Assembly: GCF_010669125.1 (NCBI RefSeq)
Contig: NZ_CP048630.1
Location: forward strand, 1,872,001-1,936,000
Length of the DNA: 64,000 bases
Reading direction: 5' to 3'
Source of the DNA: Ancylobacter pratisalsi
Lineage (GTDB): Bacteria; Pseudomonadota; Alphaproteobacteria; Rhizobiales; Xanthobacteraceae
In this document: piece by piece, positions 46,990-55,677 of the stretch
How positions within the stretch are numbered: the first letter of the stretch is position 1
Layout of the letters: each line of letters begins with the position of its first letter
Translations under genes and position numbers: made by a program
The notes under the pieces: model-generated
Told to the model about the DNA's origin: nothing
The model's database searches: none
Seen by the model: the letters and a program-made list of their open reading frames with translations, nothing else

Positions 46990-48309
46990 ATGGCCCCGGT
47001 GGAAACGACCTACCCGAACAAGGAGACGCTGGGGCAACGGCTTGCCGGCGCGCGGTGGATCCTCGCCATGGCCGTGGGCGGGCTCGCCGGGGCGGTGCTG
47101 GCCGAGGAGCTGGCGCCGGTTCCGGCGGTCATCATCGGACTGGCGATTCTGATCGGCGCCACGCTTCCCGTGCCTCGCCGTCCGATGGTGGTGCGCCAGA
47201 ACGCGCGCGGCGGCGAGCCCAGCCCGGTGCGCCTGGGCGTGGAAGAGCGCCTCACCGCGCTGGTGCGTGCCCTGCCGGAGGCCGCGCTGCTGCTCGACCC
47301 GCGCGGCACCGTGCTGGTGGCCAATGCGCGCGCCACCGGCATCGCCGCCAGCGTGCGCGTCGGCGATCCGGCGTCATTCGCGGTGCGTGTTCCCGAAGTG
47401 CTGGAGGCGATCCGCGCTTCGACGAGCGATGGCATGCCGCGCCGGATCGAGTTCGCCGAACGGGTGCCGATCGACCGCTGGCTGCGCGCCGACATCGTCC
47501 CCATCCGCTCCGGCGACGGGCGCGAGGGCAAGGCGACCGAGGCGGTGCTGGTGAGTTTCGTCGACCTCACCCAGCAGCGCCGCGTCGAGCAGATGCGGGT
47601 CGACTTCATCGCCAATGCCAGCCACGAGCTGCGCACGCCGCTGGCCTCGCTGTCCGGCTTCATCGAGACCCTGCAGGGGCCGGCGAAGAACGACGTCGCC
47701 GCGCGCGAGCGCTTCCTCAAGATCATGGGCGAGCAGGCGCGGCGTATGTCGCGGCTCATCGACGACCTGCTCTCGCTGTCGCGGATCGAGCTGAACGCAC
47801 ATCTCATGCCCGAGGCCGAGGTCGACCTCGGTGCGGTGGTGGGCCATGTCAGCGACACGCTGAGCCCGCTCGGGCGCGAGCGCGGCGTAGAGATCGCGGT
47901 CCTCAACCAGGCCGGACGGGTGAGCGTGCGCGGTGACCGCGACGAGCTGATCCGCCTGTTCGAGAACCTGGTGGAGAACGCCATGAAGTATGGCGGCTCC
48001 GGCGGGCGGGTGGAAATCTCCATCACCCGCGAGGGGGGCGACGTGCTGGTGGGCGTGCGCGACTTCGGCCCCGGCATCGCGCCCGAGCACGTGCCCCGGC
48101 TGACGGAACGCTTCTACCGCGTCGACACCGCGCATTCGCGCGAACAGGGCGGCACCGGGCTCGGACTCGCCATCGTCAAACACATCGTGGCCCGCCATCG
48201 CGGCCGGCTTGGCATCGACAGCACGCCGGGCGAGGGCGCGACATTCTCCGTGCGGCTCGCGGGCGAGTTTCATACGGATGAAAAAAGCGACATGGGAACA
48301 GCGGCTTAA
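46990..48309 (+). CDS. phoR: Phosphate regulon sensor histidine kinase PhoR
   Basis: 439 aa. Two membrane segments (about residues 18-38 and 40-60) with almost no periplasmic loop, then a PAS-like part (about 80-185), the H box FIANASHELRTPLASLSG with His212, and the ATPase boxes ENAMKYGG, DFGPGI, RFYRVD and GTGLGLAIVKH. It phosphorylates PhoB under low phosphate and its activity is held off by PstSCAB-PhoU. The ATG at 46990 has AGGAAG upstream; a GTG at 46948 is possible. It is divergent from ppk2 and heads the pst gene row. Confidence 0.93.
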   Translation: MAPVETTYPNKETLGQRLAGARWILAMAVGGLAGAVLAEELAPVPAVIIGLAILIGATLPVPRRPMVVRQNARGGEPSPVRLGVEERLTALVRALPEAALLLDPRGTVLVANARATGIAASVRVGDPASFAVRVPEVLEAIRASTSDGMPRRIEFAERVPIDRWLRADIVPIRSGDGREGKATEAVLVSFVDLTQQRRVEQMRVDFIANASHELRTPLASLSGFIETLQGPAKNDVAARERFLKIMGEQARRMSRLIDDLLSLSRIELNAHLMPEAEVDLGAVVGHVSDTLSPLGRERGVEIAVLNQAGRVSVRGDRDELIRLFENLVENAMKYGGSGGRVEISITREGGDVLVGVRDFGPGIAPEHVPRLTERFYRVDTAHSREQGGTGLGLAIVKHIVARHRGRLGIDSTPGEGATFSVRLAGEFHTDEKSDMGTAA

Positions 48310-48310
48310 G

Positions 48311-48339
48311 GTGTCATCAAGACGTCATTCCGACGTCAT
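48311..48339 (+). promoter_or_regulatory. Triple Pho box upstream of pstS
   Basis: Three 7-bp units spaced by 4 bp: GTGTCAT (48311-48317), ACGTCAT (48322-48328) and ACGTCAT (48333-48339), an 11-bp period, as in PhoB binding sites (CTGTCAT repeats). It starts 2 nt after the phoR stop and lies 124 nt before pstS. A -10-like TAGAAC follows at 48339-48344, about 10 nt after the second unit. Confidence 0.85.
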
Positions 48340-48462
48340 AGAACCTTGGTGCCGGGGGGATAGAACTCCCGCGTACGCTTTTTCCGCCGCCCCTCCGGCC
48401 AACTGCGCGCCCCGCTTTCCGTATGTGGGCGCGGCCGGTCTCCCGATCCAAGGAGAAGACCT

Positions 48463-49503
48463 TTGAAACTTACCCACCTGCTCAGCGCTGCCGCGCTGTC
48501 GTTTGCCTTCACCGGCTCGGCTTTCGCCACCGACATCAACGGCGCCGGCGCCTCCTTCCCCGCCCCGGTCTATCAGGCCTGGGCCGCGGCCTATAAGGAG
48601 AAGACCGGCAGCGCCATGAACTACCAGTCCATCGGCTCGGGCGGCGGTCAGAACCAGATCATCAACCGCACCGTCGATTTCGGCGCCTCCGACGCGCCGA
48701 TGAAGGACGACAAGCTCGAATCCAACAACCTGCTGCAGTTCCCGACCGTGATCGGCTCGGTGGTCCCCACCGTGAACATCGACGGCATCGCCGATGGCCA
48801 GCTCACGCTCTCCGGCTCGATCATTGCCGACATCTACCAGGGCAAGATCACCAAGTGGAACGACGCCAAGATCGTCGCGCTCAACAAGGACGTGAAGCTG
48901 CCTGACGCCGCGATTGTTCCGATCTACCGTTCGGACAGCTCGGGCACGTCCTTCGTGTTCACTTCCTACCTCTCGTCGGCCAGCGCCGACTGGAGCTCCA
49001 ATGTCGGCGCCGCCACCTCGGTGCAGTGGCCGGCTGGCGCGGGCGCCAAGGGCAATGAAGGCGTTGCCGGCATGGTGAAGAACACCAAGGGCGCCATCGG
49101 CTATGTCGAGTTCGTCTATGCGGCCGCCAACAAGCTGCCCACCACGAACCTCGTCAACAAGGCCGGCAAGGTCGTGAAGCCGACCATCCCGGCCTTCATG
49201 GACGCCGCTGCTGCCGCTGACTGGAAGGGCGCCAAGAACTTCGCCGCCTCGATGATCGACACCGCCGGCGAGAAGGCCTGGCCGATCACCTCGGCGACCT
49301 ACATCCTGCTGCCGAAGAACCCCGCCAGCGCCGAGCAGTCGGCCGCTGTCATCAAGTTCTTCGACTGGGCCTACACCGCCGATGGCGACGCCATCGCCGA
49401 GAAGCTGCACTACATCCCGCTGCCGGACTCGGTCGTCGGTGAGATCAAGAAGGCCTGGTCGAGCGACGTCAAGGTCGACGGCAAGGCCGTTTGGACCAAC
49501 TGA
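48463..49503 (+). CDS. pstS: Phosphate ABC transporter substrate-binding protein PstS (TTG start)
   Basis: 346 aa. Signal peptide KLTHLLSAAALSFAFTGSAFA, then the high-affinity phosphate-binding protein: DINGAGASFPAPVYQAWAAAY, NYQSIGSGGGQNQI (phosphate-binding Ser/Gly), DFGASDAPM, and YRSDSSGTSFVFTSYL. It delivers periplasmic Pi to PstCA. The start is TTG at 48463, decided by AGGAG at 48451-48455 right before it. A Pho box precedes it. The 218-bp gap to pstC holds a hairpin and 14-bp repeats. Confidence 0.96.
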   Translation: MKLTHLLSAAALSFAFTGSAFATDINGAGASFPAPVYQAWAAAYKEKTGSAMNYQSIGSGGGQNQIINRTVDFGASDAPMKDDKLESNNLLQFPTVIGSVVPTVNIDGIADGQLTLSGSIIADIYQGKITKWNDAKIVALNKDVKLPDAAIVPIYRSDSSGTSFVFTSYLSSASADWSSNVGAATSVQWPAGAGAKGNEGVAGMVKNTKGAIGYVEFVYAAANKLPTTNLVNKAGKVVKPTIPAFMDAAAAADWKGAKNFAASMIDTAGEKAWPITSATYILLPKNPASAEQSAAVIKFFDWAYTADGDAIAEKLHYIPLPDSVVGEIKKAWSSDVKVDGKAVWTN

Positions 49504-49536
49504 TCGACCCCTCCCTTCGGGAGCCCTGCACGATCC

Positions 49537-49570
49537 GGGGGCGGCCGTTACGGCGGCCGCCCCTTCTCGT
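49537..49570 (+). terminator. Attenuator-type hairpin between pstS and pstC
   Basis: GGGGCGGCCG (49538-49547) pairs with CGGCCGCCCC (49554-49563), 6-nt loop, followed by TTCTC. A 10-bp GC stem with a weak T tail after pstS fits partial termination that would give more PstS than PstCAB. Confidence 0.6.
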
Positions 49571-49620
49571 CCCCGGTCGCTGACTGTAGCCTGACGCAGA
49601 GCGGACGCCTCCAGAAGCCC

Positions 49621-49676
49621 CGAACGCCTGATCTTGAACGCCGAGCCCTGAACGCCACGCCCTGAAACGCCGACCC
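49621..49676. repeat. Four imperfect 14-bp tandem repeats between pstS and pstC
   Basis: Period-14 units start at 49621, 49635, 49649 and 49663, sharing TGAACGCC (first unit CGAACGCC, fourth TGAAACGCC) followed by a variable GC-rich hexamer ending CCC in the last three. They sit 46 nt before pstC. Confidence 0.7.
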
Positions 49677-49721
49677 CCGCGCCCCGCGCCATGGGGAAGA
49701 CGGGTCCGAGGATCACACGAC

Positions 49722-50699
49722 ATGGACGCCACTCTCAGCGGAACGCAGGCCGACGCCGTCCTGAAAACCGCGCACAAGCCGACCGGACGCATCAGCGATC
49801 CCATCTTCGTCGGTATCCTCTGGAGCTGCGGCATATTCGTTCTGCTGCTGCTCGGCCTGATCATCGCCATGCTGTTCGAGGGCGGCTTCCCGGCGCTGCG
49901 CGAATTCGGCATTTCCTTCCTGTGGTCGACGGACTGGAACCCGGTCACCGAGAAGTTCGGCGCCGGCGTCATGGTGTTCGGCACGCTGTTCAGCGCCGTG
50001 ATCGCGGTCATCGTCGCGCTGCCGCTGTCCTTCGGCATTGCCTTCTTCCTCACCGAGATCGCCGCCGGCCCGCTGCGCCGCCCGATCGGTGTGGCCATTC
50101 AGCTCCTGGCCGCGATCCCCTCGATCATCTACGGCATGTGGGGCTTCTTCGTCGTCGTGCCGCTGATCGCCGCCTATGTCCAGCCTCCGCTCATCGAATG
50201 GCTCGGCCCGATCCCGCTGATCGGCGCTCTGTTCCAGGGCCCCCCGCTCGGCGCGGGCATGCTGACCGCCGGCGTGATCCTGGCGATCATGATCCTGCCC
50301 TTCATCACCGCCATGTTCGTCGAGGTGCTGGAATCGGTGCCGCCGATGCTCAAGGAATCGGCCTATGGCGTCGGCGCCACGACCTATGAGGTCTACCGCA
50401 ACGTCTCGGTGCCCTACGGCCGCACGGCCATGGTCGGCGCGGTCATGCTGGGGCTGGGCCGCGCGCTCGGTGAGACCATGGCGGTCACCTTCGTCATCGG
50501 CAACGCGACGCGCATGTCGGCCTCGCTGTTCGCCCCCGGCTCGACCATCGCCTCGACCATCGCCAACGAATTCCCCGAAGCCTCCATCGGCTCGCTCAAG
50601 CTGCAGTCGCTGATGCAGCTCGGCTTCATTCTTTTCGTCATCTCCTTCATTGTGCTTGCGCTCTCGCGCATGCTGGTCCGGTCGAAGCTCAAGGGCTGA
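49722..50699 (+). CDS. pstC: Phosphate ABC transporter permease PstC
   Basis: 325 aa with six or so membrane helices after a 30-residue cytosolic N-terminus. The EAA-loop region near residues 210-240 (SAYGVGATTYEVYRNVSVPYG) contacts PstB; GRALGETMAVTFVIGNATRM is typical of PstC. It forms the inner-membrane channel with PstA. It follows pstS by 218 nt and precedes pstA by 17 nt. Confidence 0.95.
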   Translation: MDATLSGTQADAVLKTAHKPTGRISDPIFVGILWSCGIFVLLLLGLIIAMLFEGGFPALREFGISFLWSTDWNPVTEKFGAGVMVFGTLFSAVIAVIVALPLSFGIAFFLTEIAAGPLRRPIGVAIQLLAAIPSIIYGMWGFFVVVPLIAAYVQPPLIEWLGPIPLIGALFQGPPLGAGMLTAGVILAIMILPFITAMFVEVLESVPPMLKESAYGVGATTYEVYRNVSVPYGRTAMVGAVMLGLGRALGETMAVTFVIGNATRMSASLFAPGSTIASTIANEFPEASIGSLKLQSLMQLGFILFVISFIVLALSRMLVRSKLKG

Positions 50700-50716
50700 G
50701 CGGAGGAACATCGGTC

Positions 50717-51550
50717 ATGTCATCGCTCGCCCGTCGCCGCGCCACCGACTACACGGTCAAGGTCATCTCGACCGGCTTTGCCGCGCTCTCGCTGGTCCTG
50801 CTCGCCTGGATCCTGTGGACCCTGATCTCGCGCGGCCTTCCCGCGCTCGGCCCGCACGTCTTCACCCGCATCACCCTGCCCCCGGGCGCGGGCGGCGGTC
50901 TGCTCAACGCCATTGTCGGCTCGTTGATCCAGATCGGCGTCGCGCTGGTCATCGGTACCCCGATCGGGCTGATGTGCGGCACCTTCCTGTCCGAGAACGG
51001 GCGCAACACCCAGGTCGGCAACGCGGTGCGCTTCGTCAACGACGTGCTGCTGTCCGCCCCCTCGATCCTGATCGGCCTGTTCGTCTACCAGCTCCTGGTC
51101 GTGCCCTTCGGCGGCTTCTCCGGCTGGGCCGGCTCTCTGGCGCTGGCGATCCTGATCATCCCGGTGGTGGTGCGCACCACCGAGGACATGCTGAACCTGG
51201 TGCCGATCGGCCTGCGCGAGGCGGCCTTCGCGCTTGGCGCGCCGCAGTGGAAGGTGGTGATCATGATCACCTGGCGCGCGGCGCGCGCGGGCATCGTGAC
51301 CGGCATCCTGCTTTCCCTGGCCCGCGCCGCGGGCGAGACCGCGCCGCTGCTGTTCACCTCGCTCGGAAATAATGGCTGGTCGATCAGCATGGACCAGCCG
51401 ATGGCGTCGCTGCCGATCGCCATCTACCAGTACGCCGCCTCGCCCTTCGAGGACTGGGTTGCCCTGGCCTGGGCCGGCGCGCTGCTGATCACCGCCGGGG
51501 TTCTCGCCCTGAACATCGTTTCCCGCCTTGTCCTGGCGCAGATGAAGTGA
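50717..51550 (+). CDS. pstA: Phosphate ABC transporter permease PstA
   Basis: 277 aa with about six membrane helices. The cytosolic loop [23 protein letters not shown] is the EAA motif for contact with Pst[17 protein letters not shown] is typical of PstA. A GGAGGA ribosome site lies about 10 nt before the ATG. It partners PstC and PstB. The gap to pstB is 8 nt. Confidence 0.95.
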   Translation: MSSLARRRATDYTVKVISTGFAALSLVLLAWILWTLISRGLPALGPHVFTRITLPPGAGGGLLNAIVGSLIQIGVALVIGTPIGLMCGTFLSENGRNTQVGNAVRFVNDVLLSAPSILIGLFVYQLLVVPFGGFSGWAGSLALAILIIPVVVRTTEDMLNLVPIGLREAAFALGAPQWKVVIMITWRAARAGIVTGILLSLARAAGETAPLLFTSLGNNGWSISMDQPMASLPIAIYQYAASPFEDWVALAWAGALLITAGVLALNIVSRLVLAQMK

Positions 51551-51558
51551 GACGGACC

Positions 51559-52380
51559 ATGAATTTCGCACCTGAAACGTCGATCGACATCGCCTCGGCC
51601 GTGAACCGGGCCACCGCCCCCTCGGCCGAGCCCAAGCTCAAGGTGGACAAGCTCAATTTCTACTACGGCGACAACCACGCGCTGAAGAACGTCAATTTCG
51701 AGATCCCCGAGAAGCGCGTCACCGCGATGATCGGGCCCTCGGGCTGCGGCAAGTCCACCCTGCTGCGCATCTTCAACCGCATGTACCAGCTCTATCCGGG
51801 CCAGCGCGCGGAAGGCAACATCTGGCTCGACGGCGTGGACCTGCTCGGCAAGGGCCTGGACTCGACCGTCGTGCGCTCGCGCATCGGCATGGTGTTCCAG
51901 AAGCCGACCCCGTTCCCGATGTCGATCTACGACAACATCGCGTTCGGCGTGAAGCTGCACGAGCGGCTCAACAAGGCGCAGATGGACGAGCGGGTGGAAT
52001 GGTGCCTGCGCAAAGCCGCGATCTGGGACGAGACCAAGGACCGCCTGCACACCTCCGCGCTCGGCATGTCGGGCGGCCAGCAGCAGCGCTTGTGCATCGC
52101 CCGCACCATCGCGGTGCGCCCGGAAGTGATCCTGCTCGACGAGCCGACCTCGGCGCTCGACCCGATCTCGACCTCGAAGATCGAGGACCTGATCGACGAG
52201 CTGAAGCAGGAATTCACCATCGTCATCGTCACGCACAACATGCAGCAGGCGGCGCGCTGCGCCGACATCACCTCCTTCTTCTACCTCGGCGAACTCATCG
52301 AGGTCGCCGCGTCGAACGAGATCTTCACCAACCCGCGTGAAGCGCGCACCCGCGATTACATCACCGGCCGCTTCGGCTGA
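51559..52380 (+). CDS. pstB: Phosphate ABC transporter ATP-binding protein PstB
   Basis: 273 aa. Walker [13 protein letters not shown] (about residues 63-74), Q loop in VFQKPTPFP, signature [18 protein letters not shown], Walker [14 protein letters not shown], and the switch His in [13 protein letters not shown]. The first 35 residues are a less conserved leader before [17 protein letters not shown]. It powers phosphate import. phoU starts 22 nt after its stop. Confidence 0.96.
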   Translation: MNFAPETSIDIASAVNRATAPSAEPKLKVDKLNFYYGDNHALKNVNFEIPEKRVTAMIGPSGCGKSTLLRIFNRMYQLYPGQRAEGNIWLDGVDLLGKGLDSTVVRSRIGMVFQKPTPFPMSIYDNIAFGVKLHERLNKAQMDERVEWCLRKAAIWDETKDRLHTSALGMSGGQQQRLCIARTIAVRPEVILLDEPTSALDPISTSKIEDLIDELKQEFTIVIVTHNMQQAARCADITSFFYLGELIEVAASNEIFTNPREARTRDYITGRFG

Positions 52381-52402
52381 ACCGGCGGCAGAGGATCATC
52401 CC

Positions 52403-53116
52403 ATGCCCGAACATATCGTCTCCTCCTTCGACAGCGACCTGAAGGAACTCTCCCGGCGCGTCGTCGAGATGGGCGGACAGGCCGAGCGCCTGGTCGCCGA
52501 TTCGGTCGTGGCGCTGGTGAAGCGCGACACCGAACTCGCCCAGAAGGTCATCGTGCTCGACGGGCCGATCGACCTGCTTCAGCGCGAGATCGAGGAAAAG
52601 GCCATCCTCACCATCGCCCGGCGCCAGCCGCTGGCGATCGACCTGCGCGAGATCGTGGCCGCGATGCGTATCGCCAACGACATCGAGCGCATCGGCGACC
52701 TCGCCAAGAACACCGCCAAGCGCGTTCTCGCGCTCACCGGCGAGTTCCACCCGCAGAAGCTGGTGCGCGGCGTGGAGCACATGTCGGGCATGGTGCTCGA
52801 GCAGCTCAAGTCGGTGCTGGATTCCTACGCCAGCCGCGACGACGAGCGGGCCATCGAGGTGTGGAAGCGCGACGGCGAGGTGGACGTTCTCTACACCTCC
52901 CTGTTCCGCGAGCTTCTCACCTACATGATGGAAGACCCGCGCAACATCTCGCTGTGCACCCACCTGCTGTTCTGCGCCAAGAACATCGAGCGTATCGGCG
53001 ACCACGCGACCAACATCGCCGAGACGGTGCACTACCTGTCCACCGGTCAGCTGTTTGCCGACGAGCGCCCCAAGCAGGACACCAGCAGCCTGACCACGGT
53101 GCCGTTCCCGGCCTGA
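52403..53116 (+). CDS. phoU: Phosphate signalling complex protein PhoU
   Basis: 237 aa, two PhoU three-helix repeats. Metal-binding motifs are RIANDIERIGDLAKNTAK and CAKNIERIGDHATNIAE (Glu/Asp-rich clusters). PhoU links the Pst transporter to PhoR so that PhoB stays off when phosphate is plentiful. The ATG at 52403 gives the normal MPEHIVSSFDSDL start. It is 35 nt before phoB in the same direction. Confidence 0.95.
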   Translation: MPEHIVSSFDSDLKELSRRVVEMGGQAERLVADSVVALVKRDTELAQKVIVLDGPIDLLQREIEEKAILTIARRQPLAIDLREIVAAMRIANDIERIGDLAKNTAKRVLALTGEFHPQKLVRGVEHMSGMVLEQLKSVLDSYASRDDERAIEVWKRDGEVDVLYTSLFRELLTYMMEDPRNISLCTHLLFCAKNIERIGDHATNIAETVHYLSTGQLFADERPKQDTSSLTTVPFPA

Positions 53117-53151
53117 GGCCGGGCAGCGTCCGGGTCTGATCGAGGCAAGAA

Positions 53152-53853
53152 ATGCCGACCAATATTCTGATCGTCGAGGACGAGGAGCCACTGACACTGC
53201 TCCTTCGTTACAATCTCGAGTCCGAAGGCTATGCCGTGGAGAGCGTCGCGCGCGGCGACGAGGCGGAGACGAGGTTGCGCGAGAGCGTGCCCGACCTCGT
53301 CATTCTCGACTGGATGCTGCCGGGGCTTTCCGGCATCGAGCTGTGCCGGCGCCTGCGCGCCCGGCCGGAAACCGAGCGCATGCCGGTATTGATGCTGACC
53401 GCGCGCGGGGAAGAGACCGAGCGCGTGCGCGGCCTCGCCACCGGCGCGGACGACTATGTGGTCAAGCCGTTCTCGGTTCCGGAGCTGGTGGCGCGCGTGC
53501 GCGCGCTGCTGCGCCGAGCCAAGCCGGACCATATCTCCACCTTGTTGCGGGCCGGTGACATCGAGTTGGACCGCGAGACCAAGCGCGTGCATCGCAACGG
53601 CCGGGAGCTGCATCTGGGCCCGACCGAGTTCCGCCTGCTCGAATTCCTCATGCAGTCGCCCGGCCGGGTCTATTCGCGCGAGCAGCTGCTCGATGGCGTG
53701 TGGGGCCAGGACGTCTACATCGACGAGCGCACGGTCGACGTGCATGTGGGCCGGCTGCGCAAGGCGCTCAACCGCCCGCGCCAGCCCGACCCCATCCGCA
53801 CCGTGCGCGGCTCGGGTTACTCGTTCAACGAGATGTTCGCCCGCGCCCATTGA
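53152..53853 (+). CDS. phoB: Phosphate regulon response regulator PhoB
   Basis: 233 aa. Receiver domain with ILIVEDEEPL, phospho-acceptor Asp53 in VILDWMLPG, and VKPFSVPEL (Lys); then an OmpR-type winged helix with ELHLGPTEFRLLEFLMQSPGR and the recognition helix VDVHVGRLRKAL. Phosphorylated by PhoR it binds Pho boxes such as that at 48311. It closes the phosphate operon, which likely runs from pstS, so PhoB would amplify its own gene. It converges on an SDR gene, 25 nt away. Confidence 0.96.
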   Translation: MPTNILIVEDEEPLTLLLRYNLESEGYAVESVARGDEAETRLRESVPDLVILDWMLPGLSGIELCRRLRARPETERMPVLMLTARGEETERVRGLATGADDYVVKPFSVPELVARVRALLRRAKPDHISTLLRAGDIELDRETKRVHRNGRELHLGPTEFRLLEFLMQSPGRVYSREQLLDGVWGQDVYIDERTVDVHVGRLRKALNRPRQPDPIRTVRGSGYSFNEMFARAH

Positions 53854-53878
53854 GGGCGCGGGACGCCAGCGTCGCCTC

Positions 53879-54643
53879 TCAGCTGCGGGTGATCGACAGC
53901 CCGCCATCGACCAGATGCGCGGTGCCGGACACGAAGGACGAATCGTCCGAGGCGAGATAGAGCACCGAATGCGCCAGTTCCTCCGCCCGGGCGATGCGCT
54001 TGAGCGCATGCAGCCCGGTGATGAAGGCCTGCGTTTCCGGCGTGTCGTTGGCCTCGCGGTACATCTCCGTCTCCACCGCGCCGGGGAGCACGGCGTTGAC
54101 CCGCACGCCCTGCGGCCCGAATTCGGCGGCCAGGGCCTGGGTGAGGCCGATCAGCCCTGATTTCGACGCCGCATAGGCGGCGAGGCCCGGAAACGCCGTG
54201 GTGTGGCCGACAAAGGTCGAGGTGAAGATCACCGACCCGCCCCCGTTCTTCAGCATCTGCGCGATCTGGTGCTTGGCGCCGAAGAAGGAGCCGGTCAGGT
54301 TGATCGCCAGCGCGTCGTTCCAGCCCGCCGCCGAGATGCCGGTGCTGGGGCCCTTCTCGCCGAGCGTGCCGGCATTGTTGAAGGCGATGTCGAGCCGCCC
54401 GTAGCGCTCGCTCGCCAGTGCCACCAGCGCCTGCGCATAGTCTTCCGAGCGCACGTCGCCGGCCAGCGCCACCGCGTCGCCACCGGCGGCGGCGATCTCG
54501 GACACCAGCGCGTCCAGCTCGTCCTTGCGGCGGGCCCCGACCACCACCTTCGCGCCCTCGGCCGCGAACAGCTTCGCGGTGGCGTGGCCGATGCCGGAGC
54601 TGGCGCCGACGACCAGCGCGACCTTGTCCTTGATGCGTGGCAT
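53879..54643 (-). CDS. SDR family oxidoreductase
   Basis: 254 aa, classical short-chain dehydrogenase: VVGASSGIGHATAKLF (cofactor loop), DIAFNNAGTLGE, and the catalytic YAASKSGLIGLTQALAAEFG (Tyr-x-x-x-Lys), with NAVLPGAVET. The substrate is unknown. The ATG at 54643 is supported by GAGGAG about 8 nt upstream. It is divergent from a LysR regulator 128 nt away, so the LysR protein probably controls this gene. Confidence 0.88.
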   Translation of the reverse strand: MPRIKDKVALVVGASSGIGHATAKLFAAEGAKVVVGARRKDELDALVSEIAAAGGDAVALAGDVRSEDYAQALVALASERYGRLDIAFNNAGTLGEKGPSTGISAAGWNDALAINLTGSFFGAKHQIAQMLKNGGGSVIFTSTFVGHTTAFPGLAAYAASKSGLIGLTQALAAEFGPQGVRVNAVLPGAVETEMYREANDTPETQAFITGLHALKRIARAEELAHSVLYLASDDSSFVSGTAHLVDGGLSITRS

Positions 54644-54693
54644 GGAAATTCTCCTCGATGAACGATTGGCCGCCGGGGAAACCGGGGCCTGTG

Positions 54694-54742
54694 TTGCGGG
54701 AGAGTATGGCGCTGCCGCTGCGTTCGGATTAGCCTCCCGCAA
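54694..54742. promoter_or_regulatory. Inverted repeat in the SDR/LysR divergent region
   Basis: TTGCGGGAG (54694-54702) and CTCCCGCAA (54734-54742) are exact reverse complements 31 nt apart, in the 128-bp gap between the SDR and lysR genes. A LysR or other dimer site or DNA loop is possible. A smaller TTC-N7-GAA element lies next to it near 54749-54761. Confidence 0.45.
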
Positions 54743-54771
54743 GTGGAATTCATGTCCGGAAATACCGAACA

Positions 54772-55674
54772 ATGAAGCTTGATGGCATCAGCGCCTTCGT
54801 CGCCATCGCCGAGGCCGGCTCGATCAGCGAGGCCGCCCGCCGGCTGCGGCTGTCGAAGTCCGTGGTCAGCGACCGGCTGGCCCAGCTCGAACGCCGCCTC
54901 GGGGCCAGCCTCGTGCATCGCTCGACCCGCAAGCTGTCGCTCACCGAGGACGGGCTGGCCTTCCTGGAACTGGCGTCGGAATCGCTGCGCCGCCTCGACA
55001 CCGCCGTCGCCGCGCTGGCCGAGCGGCGCGGGACGCTGGCCGGTCCCCTGCGGATCTCGGCCCCGGTGAGCTTGACCAACCTGCATATCGGGCCCGCGCT
55101 CTACCCGTTCCTGCTTCGCCATCCCGAGATCGAACTGACGCTTGAGCTCGACGACCGCCGCATCGACGCGCAGGCGGAGGGCTTTGACGGCGTGGTGCGC
55201 CATGGGCCGATGCATGATAGCCGGCTAATGGCTTGGCGCCTCGCCCGCAGCCGGCGGGTGCTGGTCGCCTCGCAGGACTATCTGGAGCGCCACGGCACGC
55301 CCCGCACCCTGAACGAGCTCGACGGCCATCGGGGCATTTTCTACACCCATCGCGGCATTGGCGACTGGCGGTTCGTGACGGCGCAAAAGGTGGTTCAGGT
55401 GCGCGGCAAGGTCGCGCTGCGCGTCAACAACGGCATGGTGATGCGCGACGCCGCGAGCGCCGGGCTCGGCATCACGCTGCTGCCGCTGTTCCTCGCCGGT
55501 CCCGACATCCGGGCCGGCACGCTTCGGGTGGTCGAGGTCGGGGCAGCCCCCGAGCCGGAATTCATCTATGTCGCCCATCCCGAGGGGCGGCACCCCTCGG
55601 CCAAGCTGCGCGCGCTGGCGGACTGCCTGCGCGCGGCGTTCGGCGACCCGCCCTACTGGGAGGCCGGTCTGTAA
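54772..55674 (+). CDS. LysR family transcriptional regulator
   Basis: 300 aa. N-terminal helix-turn-helix GISAFVAIAEAGSISEAARRLRLSKSVVSDRLAQLERRLGASLV (described in parts; residues about 4-50), followed by RSTRKLSLTEDG and a periplasmic-binding-protein-like effector domain. Usually binds a T-N11-A site between itself and a divergent target. The divergent SDR gene is the natural candidate. The effector is unknown. It ends 3 nt before the phaZ gene (convergent). Confidence 0.88.
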   Translation: MKLDGISAFVAIAEAGSISEAARRLRLSKSVVSDRLAQLERRLGASLVHRSTRKLSLTEDGLAFLELASESLRRLDTAVAALAERRGTLAGPLRISAPVSLTNLHIGPALYPFLLRHPEIELTLELDDRRIDAQAEGFDGVVRHGPMHDSRLMAWRLARSRRVLVASQDYLERHGTPRTLNELDGHRGIFYTHRGIGDWRFVTAQKVVQVRGKVALRVNNGMVMRDAASAGLGITLLPLFLAGPDIRAGTLRVVEVGAAPEPEFIYVAHPEGRHPSAKLRALADCLRAAFGDPPYWEAGL

Positions 55675-55677
55675 CGC

